Source: Betaproteobacteria bacterium (GTDB taxonomy: Bacteria; Pseudomonadota; Gammaproteobacteria; Burkholderiales; JAEUOS01). From it: a DNA stretch of 52,750 nt. Shown in pieces: positions 44,316 through 52,276 of the stretch. Positions within the stretch are counted from its first letter, which is position 1. Every line of letters starts with the position of its first letter. A program made the position numbers and the translations under genes. Under the pieces are notes generated by a model that ran no database searches, was not told the origin of the DNA, and was given only the letters and a program-made list of their open reading frames with translations. The stretch spans positions 1 to 52,750 of the forward strand of contig JAQGMJ010000085.1 of NCBI GenBank assembly GCA_028292405.1. The letters run 5' to 3'.

Positions 44316-44804
44316 TCAGGCAAGCAGTTCGCGGGCGCGCTTTTGCAGCACCTTGGCGGTTTCCTCGTTGGAGGCCTTGGCCAGCGCCTTGGCGTAGTCG
44401 TCGAGCAGCAGGCCCAAGTCGGCGCGGGTGCCGCACTTCTCCAGCTTGAGGGTGAAAAAGAAGGCCTTCAACCCGAGCGAGTTGACGATCGTGTCGTTCA
44501 TGTATTTCTTCGCCACGCGAAACTTGCCGGCTTCGTCGGTCTGTGTTTCTTCGCGGACGGCGGTCGCCGCCGCGGTGGCGCCCGGCGCGGCATCCGACTT
44601 GACGATGAAGCCGCCGCTTTCCAATTCACCCATCTCGGCATCGGAGAGCCCGAGTTGGCGCGACATTTCGCCGACCGCCTCGACCGACTTGTTGCCGTCG
44701 ACCAGGAACAGGAGGTTGCGGGCCTTCGGCTTGAGCTTGTATTTCTTGGTCTGGATCTCCTCGACCGCCTTGCCGGTCTTGGCATATACCTGAGCCGCAC
44801 TCAT
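44316..44804 (-). CDS. Uncharacterised 162-aa soluble protein, first gene of the symporter operon
   Basis: No function recognised. The ATG has a strong AGGAGGAGG just upstream. The N-terminal half (about 1-75) has a winged-helix-like pattern: LKPKARNLLFLVDGNKSVEAV, then a LGLSDAEMGELESGGFIV segment. An alanine/threonine linker (ATAAATAV) leads to a helical C-terminus with KKYMNDTIVNSLGLKAFFF and a final LAKASNEETAKVLQKRA. There is no signal peptide or membrane helix. It is separated by three bases from the DUF4212 start and so is translationally linked to the symporter pair, which suggests a regulatory or accessory role in uptake. Confidence 0.75.
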   Translation of the reverse strand: MSAAQVYAKTGKAVEEIQTKKYKLKPKARNLLFLVDGNKSVEAVGEMSRQLGLSDAEMGELESGGFIVKSDAAPGATAAATAVREETQTDEAGKFRVAKKYMNDTIVNSLGLKAFFFTLKLEKCGTRADLGLLLDDYAKALAKASNEETAKVLQKRARELLA

Positions 44805-44933
44805 AAGCCTCCTCCTATGGAAATTGGCGCATCCGCTCTGTGCCCGCCGGCGAAACGACGCTGCACGATTATAGACCGGCGCGCAAAAGCCGCGCAAAAC
44901 CGGGCTACATATGCTGACGGGATCTGTCGGGGC

Positions 44934-44962
44934 GAAAAAAAGCCCGCCACCAGGGCGGGCTT
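44934..44962 (-). terminator. Rho-independent terminator after the MHS transporter gene
   Basis: A 9-bp GC-rich stem (AAGCCCGCC/GGCGGGCTT) with a 5-base loop, followed on the leftward strand by a run of T residues. A second palindrome, GGCCGGAA-TG-TTCCGGCC at 45015-45032, lies between it and the stop codon. Confidence 0.85.
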
Positions 44963-45039
44963 GAAGTCCTCCCGGGGTCGCCCCCGTGAAGCCTCCTCCT
45001 TAAAACGCAAAGCCGGCCGGAATGTTCCGGCCTTGGGTC

Positions 45040-46695
45040 TTAGTCGATGCTGCGGATGTCGCGGTCCTTGGTTTCCGGAATGAACAACACGCCGATCACG
45101 AAGGTGACGGAGGCGATGATGATCGGATACCACAGGCCGGCATAGATGTCGCCGGTGGCTGCGACGATGGCGAAAGCGGTCGTCGGCAGGAGGCCGCCAA
45201 ACCAGCCGTTGCCGATGTGGTACGGCAGGGACATCGAGGTGTAGCGGATGCGCGTCGGGAACAGCTCGACCAGCATCGCCGCGATCGGCCCGTAGACCAT
45301 GGTGACCAGGATCACCAGGAAGGTCAGCAGCGCGATCACCATCGGCTTGTTCATCTGGTCATTGTCGGCCTTGGCCGGGTAACCGGCGGCCTTGATGGCG
45401 TCGCCCACCTGCTTGAGGAAGTCGGCGTCCTTGGCCTTCAGGTCGGCCGGGGCCAGACCGGTGGCGGCGTGGCTGACGATGGATTTGTCACCCACCTTGA
45501 TCACTGCCGGCGAACCGGCGGGACCGGCTTCGTTCTTGTAGTTCACCGAACGCGCGGACAACGCGGCTTTAGCCAGGTCGCAGGAGTTGGTGTACTTCTC
45601 GGTGCCGGTCAGCTTGAACTGGAAGCTACAGTCGGCCGGGTCGGCCACCACGGTGACGGGCGAGCCTTGCAGCGCTTTTTCCAGCGCCGGGTTGGCATAG
45701 TGCGTCAACTGGCCGAAGATCCAGAAGTAGGAGAGCGCGGCGATCAGGCATCCGGCCATGATGATCGGCTTGCGGCCGATCTTGTCGGACCAGGAGCCGA
45801 ACAGGATGAAGAACGGCGTGCCGATGGCGAGACCCGCGGCGATCAGCAGGTTGGCCGTGGTGGCGTCGACCTTCAGGGTCTGGGTCATGAAGAACAGGGC
45901 GTAGAACTGGCCGCAGTACCACACCACCGCCTGGCCCATGGTCAGGCCCAGCAGCGCCAGGATGACGATCTTCGCATTGGCCCAATTGCCGAAAGAGTCG
46001 GTCAGCGGCGCCTTGGAGGTCTTGCCTTCCGACTTCATCTTCTGGAATAGCGGCGACTCATTGAGCTTCAGGCGGATCCACACCGAGATGCCGAGCAGCA
46101 CGATCGACACCAGGAAAGGCACGCGCCAGCCCCAGTCGTCGAAGTCCTTGGCGTTGATGAACTCGCGGCAGGCGACGATCACCAGCAGGGAGAGGAACAG
46201 GCCGAGGGTGGCCGTGGTCTGGATCCACGCGGTGTAGGCGCCGCGCTTGCCTTGCGGCGCGTGTTCCGCGACGTAGGTCGCGGCACCGCCGTACTCGCCG
46301 CCGAGCGCCAGGCCCTGCAGCAGGCGCAATGCGATCAGGATGATGGGCGCGGCCACGCCGATGGTTTCGTACTTCGGCAAGAGGCCGACGCCGAAGGTCG
46401 ACAGGCCCATGATCAGGATGGTCACCAGGAAGGTGAACTTGCGCCCGATCATGTCGCCCAGCCGCCCGAACACCAGCGCGCCGAAAGGCCGCACGATGAA
46501 GCCGGCGGCAAACGCCAGCAGGGTGAAGATGAATGCGGTTTGCGGCGGCAGCGCGGAGAAGAAGTTCTTCGCGATCGCCGCGGCGAGCGAGCCGTACAGA
46601 TAAAAGTCGTACCACTCAAAAACGGTGCCCAGCGAAGAAGCGAAAATCACCGTCCTCTCTTCGCTGGTCATGCCGGCAGCTTGTGCTTGGGCCAT
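45040..46695 (-). CDS. MHS-family MFS transporter with a large periplasmic insert
   Basis: A 551-aa metabolite:H+ symporter of the MHS family (KgtP/ProP/ShiA relatives) with twelve predicted helices. Family features: SLGTVFEWYDFYLYGSLA, the loop motif GRLGDMIGRKFTF, LRLLQGLALGGEYGGAA and a second GSWSDKIGRKP. Relatives are about 430-450 aa. The excess is a block of about 110 residues between helices 9 and 10, predicted periplasmic, with two cysteines (ADCSFQF and TNSCDLA). AGGAGGAG lies before the ATG. It follows acs by 89 bases on the same strand and probably supplies an organic acid to it. Confidence 0.9.
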   Translation of the reverse strand: MAQAQAAGMTSEERTVIFASSLGTVFEWYDFYLYGSLAAAIAKNFFSALPPQTAFIFTLLAFAAGFIVRPFGALVFGRLGDMIGRKFTFLVTILIMGLSTFGVGLLPKYETIGVAAPIILIALRLLQGLALGGEYGGAATYVAEHAPQGKRGAYTAWIQTTATLGLFLSLLVIVACREFINAKDFDDWGWRVPFLVSIVLLGISVWIRLKLNESPLFQKMKSEGKTSKAPLTDSFGNWANAKIVILALLGLTMGQAVVWYCGQFYALFFMTQTLKVDATTANLLIAAGLAIGTPFFILFGSWSDKIGRKPIIMAGCLIAALSYFWIFGQLTHYANPALEKALQGSPVTVVADPADCSFQFKLTGTEKYTNSCDLAKAALSARSVNYKNEAGPAGSPAVIKVGDKSIVSHAATGLAPADLKAKDADFLKQVGDAIKAAGYPAKADNDQMNKPMVIALLTFLVILVTMVYGPIAAMLVELFPTRIRYTSMSLPYHIGNGWFGGLLPTTAFAIVAATGDIYAGLWYPIIIASVTFVIGVLFIPETKDRDIRSID

Positions 46696-46784
46696 AGTCT
46701 CCTCCTTATATATTTACGACGGGTATTTACTGCGGGTCAAACAAAAACCAATGCGGTGATGCGAATGCGGTGACGCAGATCCCG

Positions 46785-48770
46785 TTACGTCGATTGTTTC
46801 AGTTGTTCGAGGATCGCCGGATTTTCCAGCGTCGATACGTCCTGAGTGATGTTCTCGCCCTTGGCGATGGAACGCAGCAGGCGGCGCATGATCTTGCCGG
46901 AACGGGTCTTCGGCAGGTTGTCGCCGAAGCGGATGTCGCGCGGCTTGGCGATCGGGCCGATTTCCTTGGCGACCCAGTCGCGCAGTTCGCCCGCGATCTT
47001 TTTCGCCTCGTCACCGGTCGGGCGCGCGCCCTTGAGCACGACGAAGGCGACGATCGCCTCGCCGGTGAGGTCATCGGGGCGCCCCACCACTGCGGCCTCG
47101 GCCACCAGCTTGCTGTTGGCCACCAGCGCCGATTCCACTTCCATCGTGCCCAGGCGGTGCCCGGAAACGTTGAGCACGTCGTCGATGCGGCCCATGATGG
47201 TGAAGTAGCCGGTTTCCTTGTCGCGCACCGAGCCGTCGCCGGCGAGGTAGAGCTTGCCGCCCAGCTCTTCGGGGAAATAGGTTTTCTTGAACCGCTCCGG
47301 GTCGCCCCAGATGGTGCGCACCATCGAAGGCCAGGGGCGCTTGACCACCAGGATGCCGCCCTGCCCGTCGGCCAGGCCCTGCCCGGTTTCATCGACGATC
47401 GCCGCCATGATGCCCGGCAGCGGCAGGGTGCAGGAGCCCGGCACCAGCGGCGTGGCGCCCGGCAGCGGGGTGATCATGTGGCCGCCGGTCTCGGTCTGCC
47501 AGAAGGTGTCGACGATGGGGCACTTGTTGCCGCCGACGTTTTCGTAGTACCACATCCAGGCTTCCGGATTGATCGGCTCGCCGACCGAACCGAGGATGCG
47601 CAGGCTCTTCACGTCGTAGTTGCGCGGGTGCGCCTTCGGGTCCACTTCGGAGGCCTTGATCAGCGAGCGGATGGCGGTGGGCGCGGTATAAAAGATGGTG
47701 CACTTGTGGCGCGCGATCATGTCCCAGAAACGGCCGGCGTTCGGGTAGGTCGGCACGCCTTCGAAAACGATCTGCGTGCCGCCCGCCGCCAGGGGGCCAT
47801 AGGCCACGTAGGAATGCCCGGTGACCCAGCCGATGTCGGCGGTGCACCAGAAGACGTCGCTCTTTTTCAGGTCGAAGGTCCACTCCATGGTGAGCTGGGC
47901 CCACAGCAGGTAGCCGCCGGTGGAGTGCTGGATGCCTTTCGGCTTGCCGGTCGAGCCCGAGGTGTAGAGAATGAACAGCGGATGCTCAGCCTCGACCCAT
48001 TCCGGCTCGCATTGCGCCGGCTGCGCCGCTTCGAGCTCGTGCCACCAGAGGTCGCGCCCCGCGGCCATGGTGACGGCGGCGCCGGTACGCTTGTAGACGA
48101 TCACGCTTTTCACCGCTTCGCAGCCGCCCAGGGTAAAGGCCTCGTCGACGATCGCCTTGATCGGCAATGCCTTGCCGCCGCGCATCTGCTCGTCGGCGGT
48201 GATCACCGCCACCGCCCCGACGTCGACGATGCGCTCGTGCAGGCTCTTGGCGGAAAAACCGCCGAACACCACTGAGTGGGTGGCGCCGATGCGCGCGCAG
48301 GCCTGCATCGCGATCACGCCCTCGACGCTCATCGGGATATAGATGATGACGCGGTCGCCCTTTTTCACGCCGCGGCTTTTCAGCGCATTGGCGAACTTGC
48401 AGACGCGCGCATGCAGTTGCTTGTAGCTGATGGTCGACGATTTGGCGTCGTCGGTCTCGAAAATGATCGCCGTCTTGTCGGCGTTGCCGTTGGCGAGGTT
48501 GCGGTCCAGGCAATTGAAGGAGGCATTGAGCCTGCCGTCCTCGAACCACTTGTAGAACGGGGCGTTCGACTCGTCGAGCACCTTGGTGAAGGGCGTGTGC
48601 CAGCCCAGGGTGTCGCGCGCCAGCTTGGCCCAGAAACCGGTGTAGTCGGCGGCGGCCTGCGCGCACATCGCGTTGTAGGCATCCATGCCGGAAATCGCGG
48701 CATTCTTGACGAGTTCCGCCGGCGGGTTGAACACCCGCTTTTCATTCATCACCGATTCTATGTTTGCCAT
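46785..48770 (-). CDS. acsA: Acetyl-CoA synthetase (AMP-forming)
   Basis: Cytosolic enzyme (661 aa) that converts acetate, ATP and CoA to acetyl-CoA through acetyl-AMP. The ANL-family motifs are all present: YTSGSTGKPKGIQHS (phosphate-binding loop), CTADIGWVTGHSY, DTFWQTETGGHM and RIDDVLNVSGHRLGT. The C-terminal KTRSGKIMRR holds the catalytic lysine normally controlled by reversible acetylation. GAGCGGGGAC lies before the ATG. It is the first gene of a leftward unit with the MHS transporter. A CRP-like site 164 bases upstream suggests catabolite control, as known for acs in enterobacteria. Confidence 0.96.
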   Translation of the reverse strand: MANIESVMNEKRVFNPPAELVKNAAISGMDAYNAMCAQAAADYTGFWAKLARDTLGWHTPFTKVLDESNAPFYKWFEDGRLNASFNCLDRNLANGNADKTAIIFETDDAKSSTISYKQLHARVCKFANALKSRGVKKGDRVIIYIPMSVEGVIAMQACARIGATHSVVFGGFSAKSLHERIVDVGAVAVITADEQMRGGKALPIKAIVDEAFTLGGCEAVKSVIVYKRTGAAVTMAAGRDLWWHELEAAQPAQCEPEWVEAEHPLFILYTSGSTGKPKGIQHSTGGYLLWAQLTMEWTFDLKKSDVFWCTADIGWVTGHSYVAYGPLAAGGTQIVFEGVPTYPNAGRFWDMIARHKCTIFYTAPTAIRSLIKASEVDPKAHPRNYDVKSLRILGSVGEPINPEAWMWYYENVGGNKCPIVDTFWQTETGGHMITPLPGATPLVPGSCTLPLPGIMAAIVDETGQGLADGQGGILVVKRPWPSMVRTIWGDPERFKKTYFPEELGGKLYLAGDGSVRDKETGYFTIMGRIDDVLNVSGHRLGTMEVESALVANSKLVAEAAVVGRPDDLTGEAIVAFVVLKGARPTGDEAKKIAGELRDWVAKEIGPIAKPRDIRFGDNLPKTRSGKIMRRLLRSIAKGENITQDVSTLENPAILEQLKQST

Positions 48771-48933
48771 GTCCCCGCTCCTGCGCTTGTATGCTTCCCG
48801 AAATTTTCCCGCACCCTCCTCTGGCCCCTGGCTACAGGGCAGCGCGGTAGCCGGCGCAGGCGCTTGACGCGCATGCAGCGGCCCATCAGGACCGCTACAA
48901 GTTATGCGCGGGGTCTTACACGACCCTTACACT

Positions 48934-48949
48934 CGTGACAAATATCACA
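48934..48949. promoter_or_regulatory. CRP-like site between acs and the MBL-fold gene
   Basis: CGTGA-CAAATA-TCACA matches the TGTGA-N6-TCACA CRP/Vfr consensus at nine of ten conserved bases. On the leftward strand it overlaps TTGTCA-N17-TAAGAC, a candidate acs promoter. A smaller inverted repeat (GGGTC-N6-GACCC, 48911-48926) lies beside it. Confidence 0.5.
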
Positions 48950-49015
48950 TCTTCCGATTTTGCGCTGCAGCAAGATGGTATGCTGCGGGCCGCTCTATGC
49001 TTGCGCCTAAGCCCA

Positions 49016-49906
49016 ATGAAGCCCATCGCATTCAACCGGCAGTTCGAACCTGCCTACGGCCGCCTGACCCGCGTCACCCCGCTGATCCGCCGCTTGGTGG
49101 CGCATAACGACAGCCCGTTTACCGCCTGGGGCACCGGCACCTATGTGATCGGCAGCGGCGCTGTCGCGGTGATCGACCCCGGTCCGGACGACGCCGCGCA
49201 TATCGACACCCTGCTGGCGGGCCTGAGCGGCGAGACTGTCAGCCACATATTGGTCACCCACACCCACCGCGACCACTCGCCGGGAGCGCGCCTGCTGAAA
49301 GCGCGCACCGGCGCGCCCATTCTCGGCTGCGGGCCGCATGGCCTGGAAGGCGAGACGGTGGAGGCTGGCGCCGACCACGAACATGTACCGGACCGCCAGT
49401 TGCACGACGGCGAGACCGTGGCCGGCGCCGGCTGGACCATAGACACCGTTTTTACCCCCGGCCATACCTCGAACCACCTCTGTTACGCCCTGGCCGAAGA
49501 AAAAAGCCTGTTCACCGGCGACCACGTGATGGGCTGGTCCACCAGCGTGGTATCGCCGCCGGACGGCGACATGACCCGCTACATGGCCAGCCTGGCCAAG
49601 CTGCTGCCGCGCGCAGACCGGCTTTATTACCCTACCCACGGCGCACCGATCGCTGAGCCGCAGGCTTATGTGGAGCAATTGCTCGAGCATCGCCGCGAGC
49701 GCGAAGCGCAGGTGCTGGCCTGTCTGCGCGAGGGCCGCGACAGCATCGCGGCGATGGTCGCCAAGCTGTATGCCGATGTCGATCAGCGCCTGCACCAGGC
49801 CGCGGCGCGCTCGGTGCTGGCACATTTACTCAAACTGGTCGAGGAAGGCCGCGTCGGCGCCGAGGGCGACAGCCTGGCCGCCGCGCGCTACTTCATCAAG
49901 CCCTGA
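49016..49906 (+). CDS. Metallo-beta-lactamase-fold hydrolase (LACTB2-like)
   Basis: A 296-aa cytosolic hydrolase with the metal motif THTHRDH (H82, H84, D86, H87), further ligands in FTPGHTSNH and FTGDHVMGW, and THGAPI near residue 210. The C-terminal 70 residues form a helical, winged-helix-like extension (REREAQVLACLREGRDSI) typical of LACTB2-type proteins, which act on RNA or thioesters in characterised relatives. The substrate is unknown. I chose the ATG at 49016; an ATG at 48980 is possible. It is divergent from acs. Confidence 0.88.
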   Translation: MKPIAFNRQFEPAYGRLTRVTPLIRRLVAHNDSPFTAWGTGTYVIGSGAVAVIDPGPDDAAHIDTLLAGLSGETVSHILVTHTHRDHSPGARLLKARTGAPILGCGPHGLEGETVEAGADHEHVPDRQLHDGETVAGAGWTIDTVFTPGHTSNHLCYALAEEKSLFTGDHVMGWSTSVVSPPDGDMTRYMASLAKLLPRADRLYYPTHGAPIAEPQAYVEQLLEHRREREAQVLACLREGRDSIAAMVAKLYADVDQRLHQAAARSVLAHLLKLVEEGRVGAEGDSLAAARYFIKP

Positions 49907-50064
49907 ACGGTCAACGCTTCTCGTTGCAGCAACCCTTATTTCGCTTGGCCGGCGATATGACATTGGCAATATATACGCATGTTCATGCGGAATATTTGCG
50001 TTTGCTCATATAAAGCGGGCAAAATGTTTTCGGGGGAAGTTGTGTTTCGCAACGGGAGACCGCG

Positions 50065-51189
50065 ATGTTCCGTAACTCGGTATCTGGTTTTTCATTGGGC
50101 CTGGGCCTGCTGCTGAGCCTGTGCGCCTGCCCTGCGTTCGGGCAAATCCTCATCGGCCAGTCGGTGCCTTTGAGCGGCACCAACCGCGAACTCGGCGAGG
50201 AAATCCGCGATGGCGCGCTGGCCTACTTCAAGAAGGTCAACGACGCGGGCGGGGTCAACGGCAAGAAGATCGAGTTGATCTCGCTGGATGACGCCAACAA
50301 CACCACCCGCGCCGCCGAGAACGGCAAGAAGCTGATCGAGGAGCGCAACGTCATCGCCCTGTTCGGCTATGCCAGCGCCACGCTCTCGGTGCCGACCCTG
50401 CCGGTGGTGGAGAGGAACAAGACGCCCTTCATCGCCCCGTTCACCGGCGCCGACCCGATGCGCGTTTTCAAGCGCTACGTCTACAACCACCGCGCCAGCT
50501 ACGCCGACGAACTGGAAAAGATCATCGACTTCTACGCCAATGTCGGCGTCAAGACCTTCGCCGTGCTGTACCACGACGACCCCGTCGGCCGGGAAAACCT
50601 GACGGCGGTGCAGCGGGCCATCGCCAAGCGCAATTTCAAGGCCGTCACCGCCATCGGCATTCCGCGCGTCAGCCCGGACATCAAGAAGGCGGTCGATTCC
50701 GCCACCGCCGCCAAGCCCGATGTGCTGATCATCACTACCCTGTTCAAGCCTTCGGCGGACTTTATCAAGGGCGCGAAGGCCGCCAACCCCGGCATGCAGT
50801 TCGTCTCCACCTCCTTCGCCGGCCCGAACGTGCTGATGCGGGCGCTGGGCACCGACGGCGCCGGCGTGGCGATCAGCCAGGTGGTGCCGCCGGTGAGCAA
50901 CAAGTCGATTCTGGTGGTGTCCGAATACCAGGCGGCGTTCGCCAAGTTCACCGGCAAGCAGAATTTCGGCGCGACTTCGCTGGAGTCCTTCATCGCTGCG
51001 AAAATGCTTACCGAAGCCCTGCGCCGCGCCGGCAAGGAGCCGACCCGCGAGTCGCTCGCGGCCGCGCTTGACGGCCTCTCGGAATACGATACCGGCGGCT
51101 ACACCGTCGGCTTTACCCCGACCAATCACAACGGCAGCAGCTTCACCGAAATGACGGTGATCGACAAATCGGGGACTTTTAAGTACTAG
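50065..51189 (+). CDS. Leu/Ile/Val-type ABC substrate-binding protein (Peripla_BP_6)
   Basis: Periplasmic receptor of 374 aa with a signal peptide ending PAFGQ, then ILIGQSVPLSGTNRELGEEIRDG and other type I binding-fold segments (ALFGYASATLSVPTLPVVE; AVLYHDDPVGRENL). No permease or ATPase gene is adjacent, so it is an orphan receptor or a sensor-type binding protein. GGGAGA lies before the ATG. The 158-base upstream region is AT-rich and includes a perfect palindrome CGCATG-TT-CATGCG at 49976-49989 and a TATAAA. The ligand may be an amino acid, amide or aromatic acid. Confidence 0.88.
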   Translation: MFRNSVSGFSLGLGLLLSLCACPAFGQILIGQSVPLSGTNRELGEEIRDGALAYFKKVNDAGGVNGKKIELISLDDANNTTRAAENGKKLIEERNVIALFGYASATLSVPTLPVVERNKTPFIAPFTGADPMRVFKRYVYNHRASYADELEKIIDFYANVGVKTFAVLYHDDPVGRENLTAVQRAIAKRNFKAVTAIGIPRVSPDIKKAVDSATAAKPDVLIITTLFKPSADFIKGAKAANPGMQFVSTSFAGPNVLMRALGTDGAGVAISQVVPPVSNKSILVVSEYQAAFAKFTGKQNFGATSLESFIAAKMLTEALRRAGKEPTRESLAAALDGLSEYDTGGYTVGFTPTNHNGSSFTEMTVIDKSGTFKY

Positions 51190-51193
51190 CCGC

Positions 51194-51215
51194 CAAAAGT
51201 ACAAACCTACTTTTG
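51194..51215 (+). terminator. Hairpin immediately after the binding-protein gene
   Basis: A perfect 8-bp inverted repeat (CAAAAGTA/TACTTTTG) with a 6-base loop starts five bases after the stop codon. It has no separate T-run, so it may protect the mRNA end rather than terminate. Confidence 0.45.
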
Positions 51216-51242
51216 TCGAGGCTGTAGTGGGAAGAATCGGCG

Positions 51243-51323
51243 GAGCCGGATGATTCTTACAACCGAAAAGCTACGATAAAAATGCCCGCTACCGCGGGTA
51301 TTTTTATTTTAATCATCCGGCTC
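51243..51323. repeat. 13-bp inverted repeat enclosing a terminator
   Basis: GAGCCGGATGATT (51243-51255) and its exact reverse complement (51311-51323) flank the terminator at 51277-51310. The left arm also overlaps a competing local hairpin (AAGAATC/GATTCTT, 51232-51258). Confidence 0.75.
51277..51310 (+). terminator. Strong bidirectional rho-independent terminator
   Basis: A 13-bp stem with one wobble pair (TAAAAATGCCCGC/GCGGGTATTTTTA), a 4-base loop, and T-rich flanks on both strands. Confidence 0.85.
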
Positions 51324-51385
51324 AGGAACATCGCTACGCAGCGCAACCCAAGGACAATGAACGCGGCGCAAGCACTGCGGACACC

Positions 51386-51418
51386 GAAAAAATTACGGCG
51401 CCACCTCCCGGTGGCGCC
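51386..51418 (-). terminator. Terminator of the 50-aa membrane protein gene
   Basis: A 9-bp perfect stem (GGCGCCACC/GGTGGCGCC) with loop TCCC, followed on the leftward strand by TAATTTTTT. It begins nine bases after the stop codon. Confidence 0.85.
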
Positions 51419-51426
51419 GCATCAAG

Positions 51427-51579
51427 CTAGCGCGCGAACCAGTCGGCCAGGGTCAGGATGCAAAAACCGGCAACGCAGACCACCGGCACCCATTTGTCGC
51501 GATCTTCGCCGCCGGGGAGGGGGAGGTGCGGCAGGCGGAGTTCGGGCAGATGGGTCAGGGCTTGAATCAATTGGCTCAT
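51427..51579 (-). CDS. Small single-span membrane protein (50 aa)
   Basis: A short gene whose ATG (51577-51579) has AGGAAG five bases upstream and whose stop is followed directly by a clear terminator. The product starts MSQLIQALTHLPELRLPHLPLPGGEDRDKW and ends in a hydrophobic VPVVCVAGFCILTLADWF segment plus a terminal arginine. That gives an amphipathic, proline-containing N-terminus and one C-terminal membrane helix. No family recognised. The signals on both sides make it a real gene. Confidence 0.7.
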   Translation of the reverse strand: MSQLIQALTHLPELRLPHLPLPGGEDRDKWVPVVCVAGFCILTLADWFAR

Positions 51580-51761
51580 GATGACTTCCTGGTGCGGACA
51601 ACTAGGCTTAGGCAACCTGTTTTTGCGGACTTGTGTGGTTGCCCTCTGAAACGAACTGCATGAAGACAAACAGCCTGGTGGCAACTGCAAGGGAGCTTTG
51701 GCGGCTGCTTCGTCTTGTTACTGGTTGCTGCTACTGCCAATGGTGCCTGCACTGGTGTTTT

Positions 51762-51803
51762 GTACAGTTATGTAACTGTACGCCCATACAGTTACCCTGT
51801 AAA
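51762..51803 (-). promoter_or_regulatory. Palindromic operator overlapping a sigma-70 promoter
   Basis: GTACAGTTA-TG-TAACTGTAC (51762-51781) is a perfect 9-bp-arm palindrome, and a third half-site TACAGTTA follows at 51787-51794. On the leftward strand the same bases hold TTTACA (51798-51803), a 17-base spacer and TACAGT (51775-51780). The next leftward gene is the 50-aa membrane protein, after a leader of about 190 bases. Confidence 0.55.
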
Positions 51804-51817
51804 CCCCTTTTTCGCAA

Positions 51818-51842
51818 AAAAAAGCCGCCCGAAGGCGGCTTT
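51818..51842 (-). terminator. Terminator of the dnaX-ybaB unit
   Basis: AAAGCCGCC-CGAA-GGCGGCTTT, a 9-bp stem with a tetraloop, followed by eight T residues on the leftward strand, 20 bases after the ybaB stop. Confidence 0.9.
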
Positions 51843-51861
51843 GCTTTTCGCGGCCGATTGC

Positions 51862-52203
51862 CTAGAACGGCATCTTGAAGCCCGCGGGCATGCCCATGCC
51901 GGCGCTCGCGCCCGCTTTTTTCTCTTCGGCCAGCGCTTCGGCCTTGCGGAAAGCGTCGTTGACAGCAGCGGCCACCAGATCTTCCAGCATCTCCTTGTCG
52001 TCGGCCAGCAGCGACGGGTCGATGGCGATGCGCTTGACCACGCTTTTGCCGGTCATGCTGACCTTGACCATGCCGGCGCCGGATTGGCCCTCGATTTCGA
52101 TGGCGGCGAGTTCCTCGTCGATTTTCGCCAGCTGCTGCTGCATCTTGTCCTGCATCGCCTGCGCCTGCTTCATCAGGCCGGCCAGTTGTCCCTTGTTGAA
52201 CAT
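51862..52203 (-). CDS. ybaB: YbaB/EbfC nucleoid-associated protein
   Basis: A 113-aa dimeric DNA-binding protein of the EbfC family with the expected MFNKGQLAGLMKQAQAMQ start, the conserved GQSGAGMVKVSMTGKSVVKRI core and a methionine/glycine-rich tail (GMGMPAGFKMPF). GGAG lies before the ATG. It follows dnaX by about 70 bases, the usual order dnaX-ybaB-recR. However, recR is missing here: a terminator follows ybaB at once. Confidence 0.95.
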   Translation of the reverse strand: MFNKGQLAGLMKQAQAMQDKMQQQLAKIDEELAAIEIEGQSGAGMVKVSMTGKSVVKRIAIDPSLLADDKEMLEDLVAAAVNDAFRKAEALAEEKKAGASAGMGMPAGFKMPF

Positions 52204-52276
52204 GTCTTTGCTCCTTTAAATCAAAATCGGTGGATTCGCCGGCCCGGGCTGCATGGGCCTGACGCCTTCAGCCCGG

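Noticed and set aside
51633..51878. 81-codon plus-strand frame across the palindrome and the ybaB terminator
   Set aside because: It runs through a terminator and an operator, and has a cysteine/tryptophan-rich sequence without family character.
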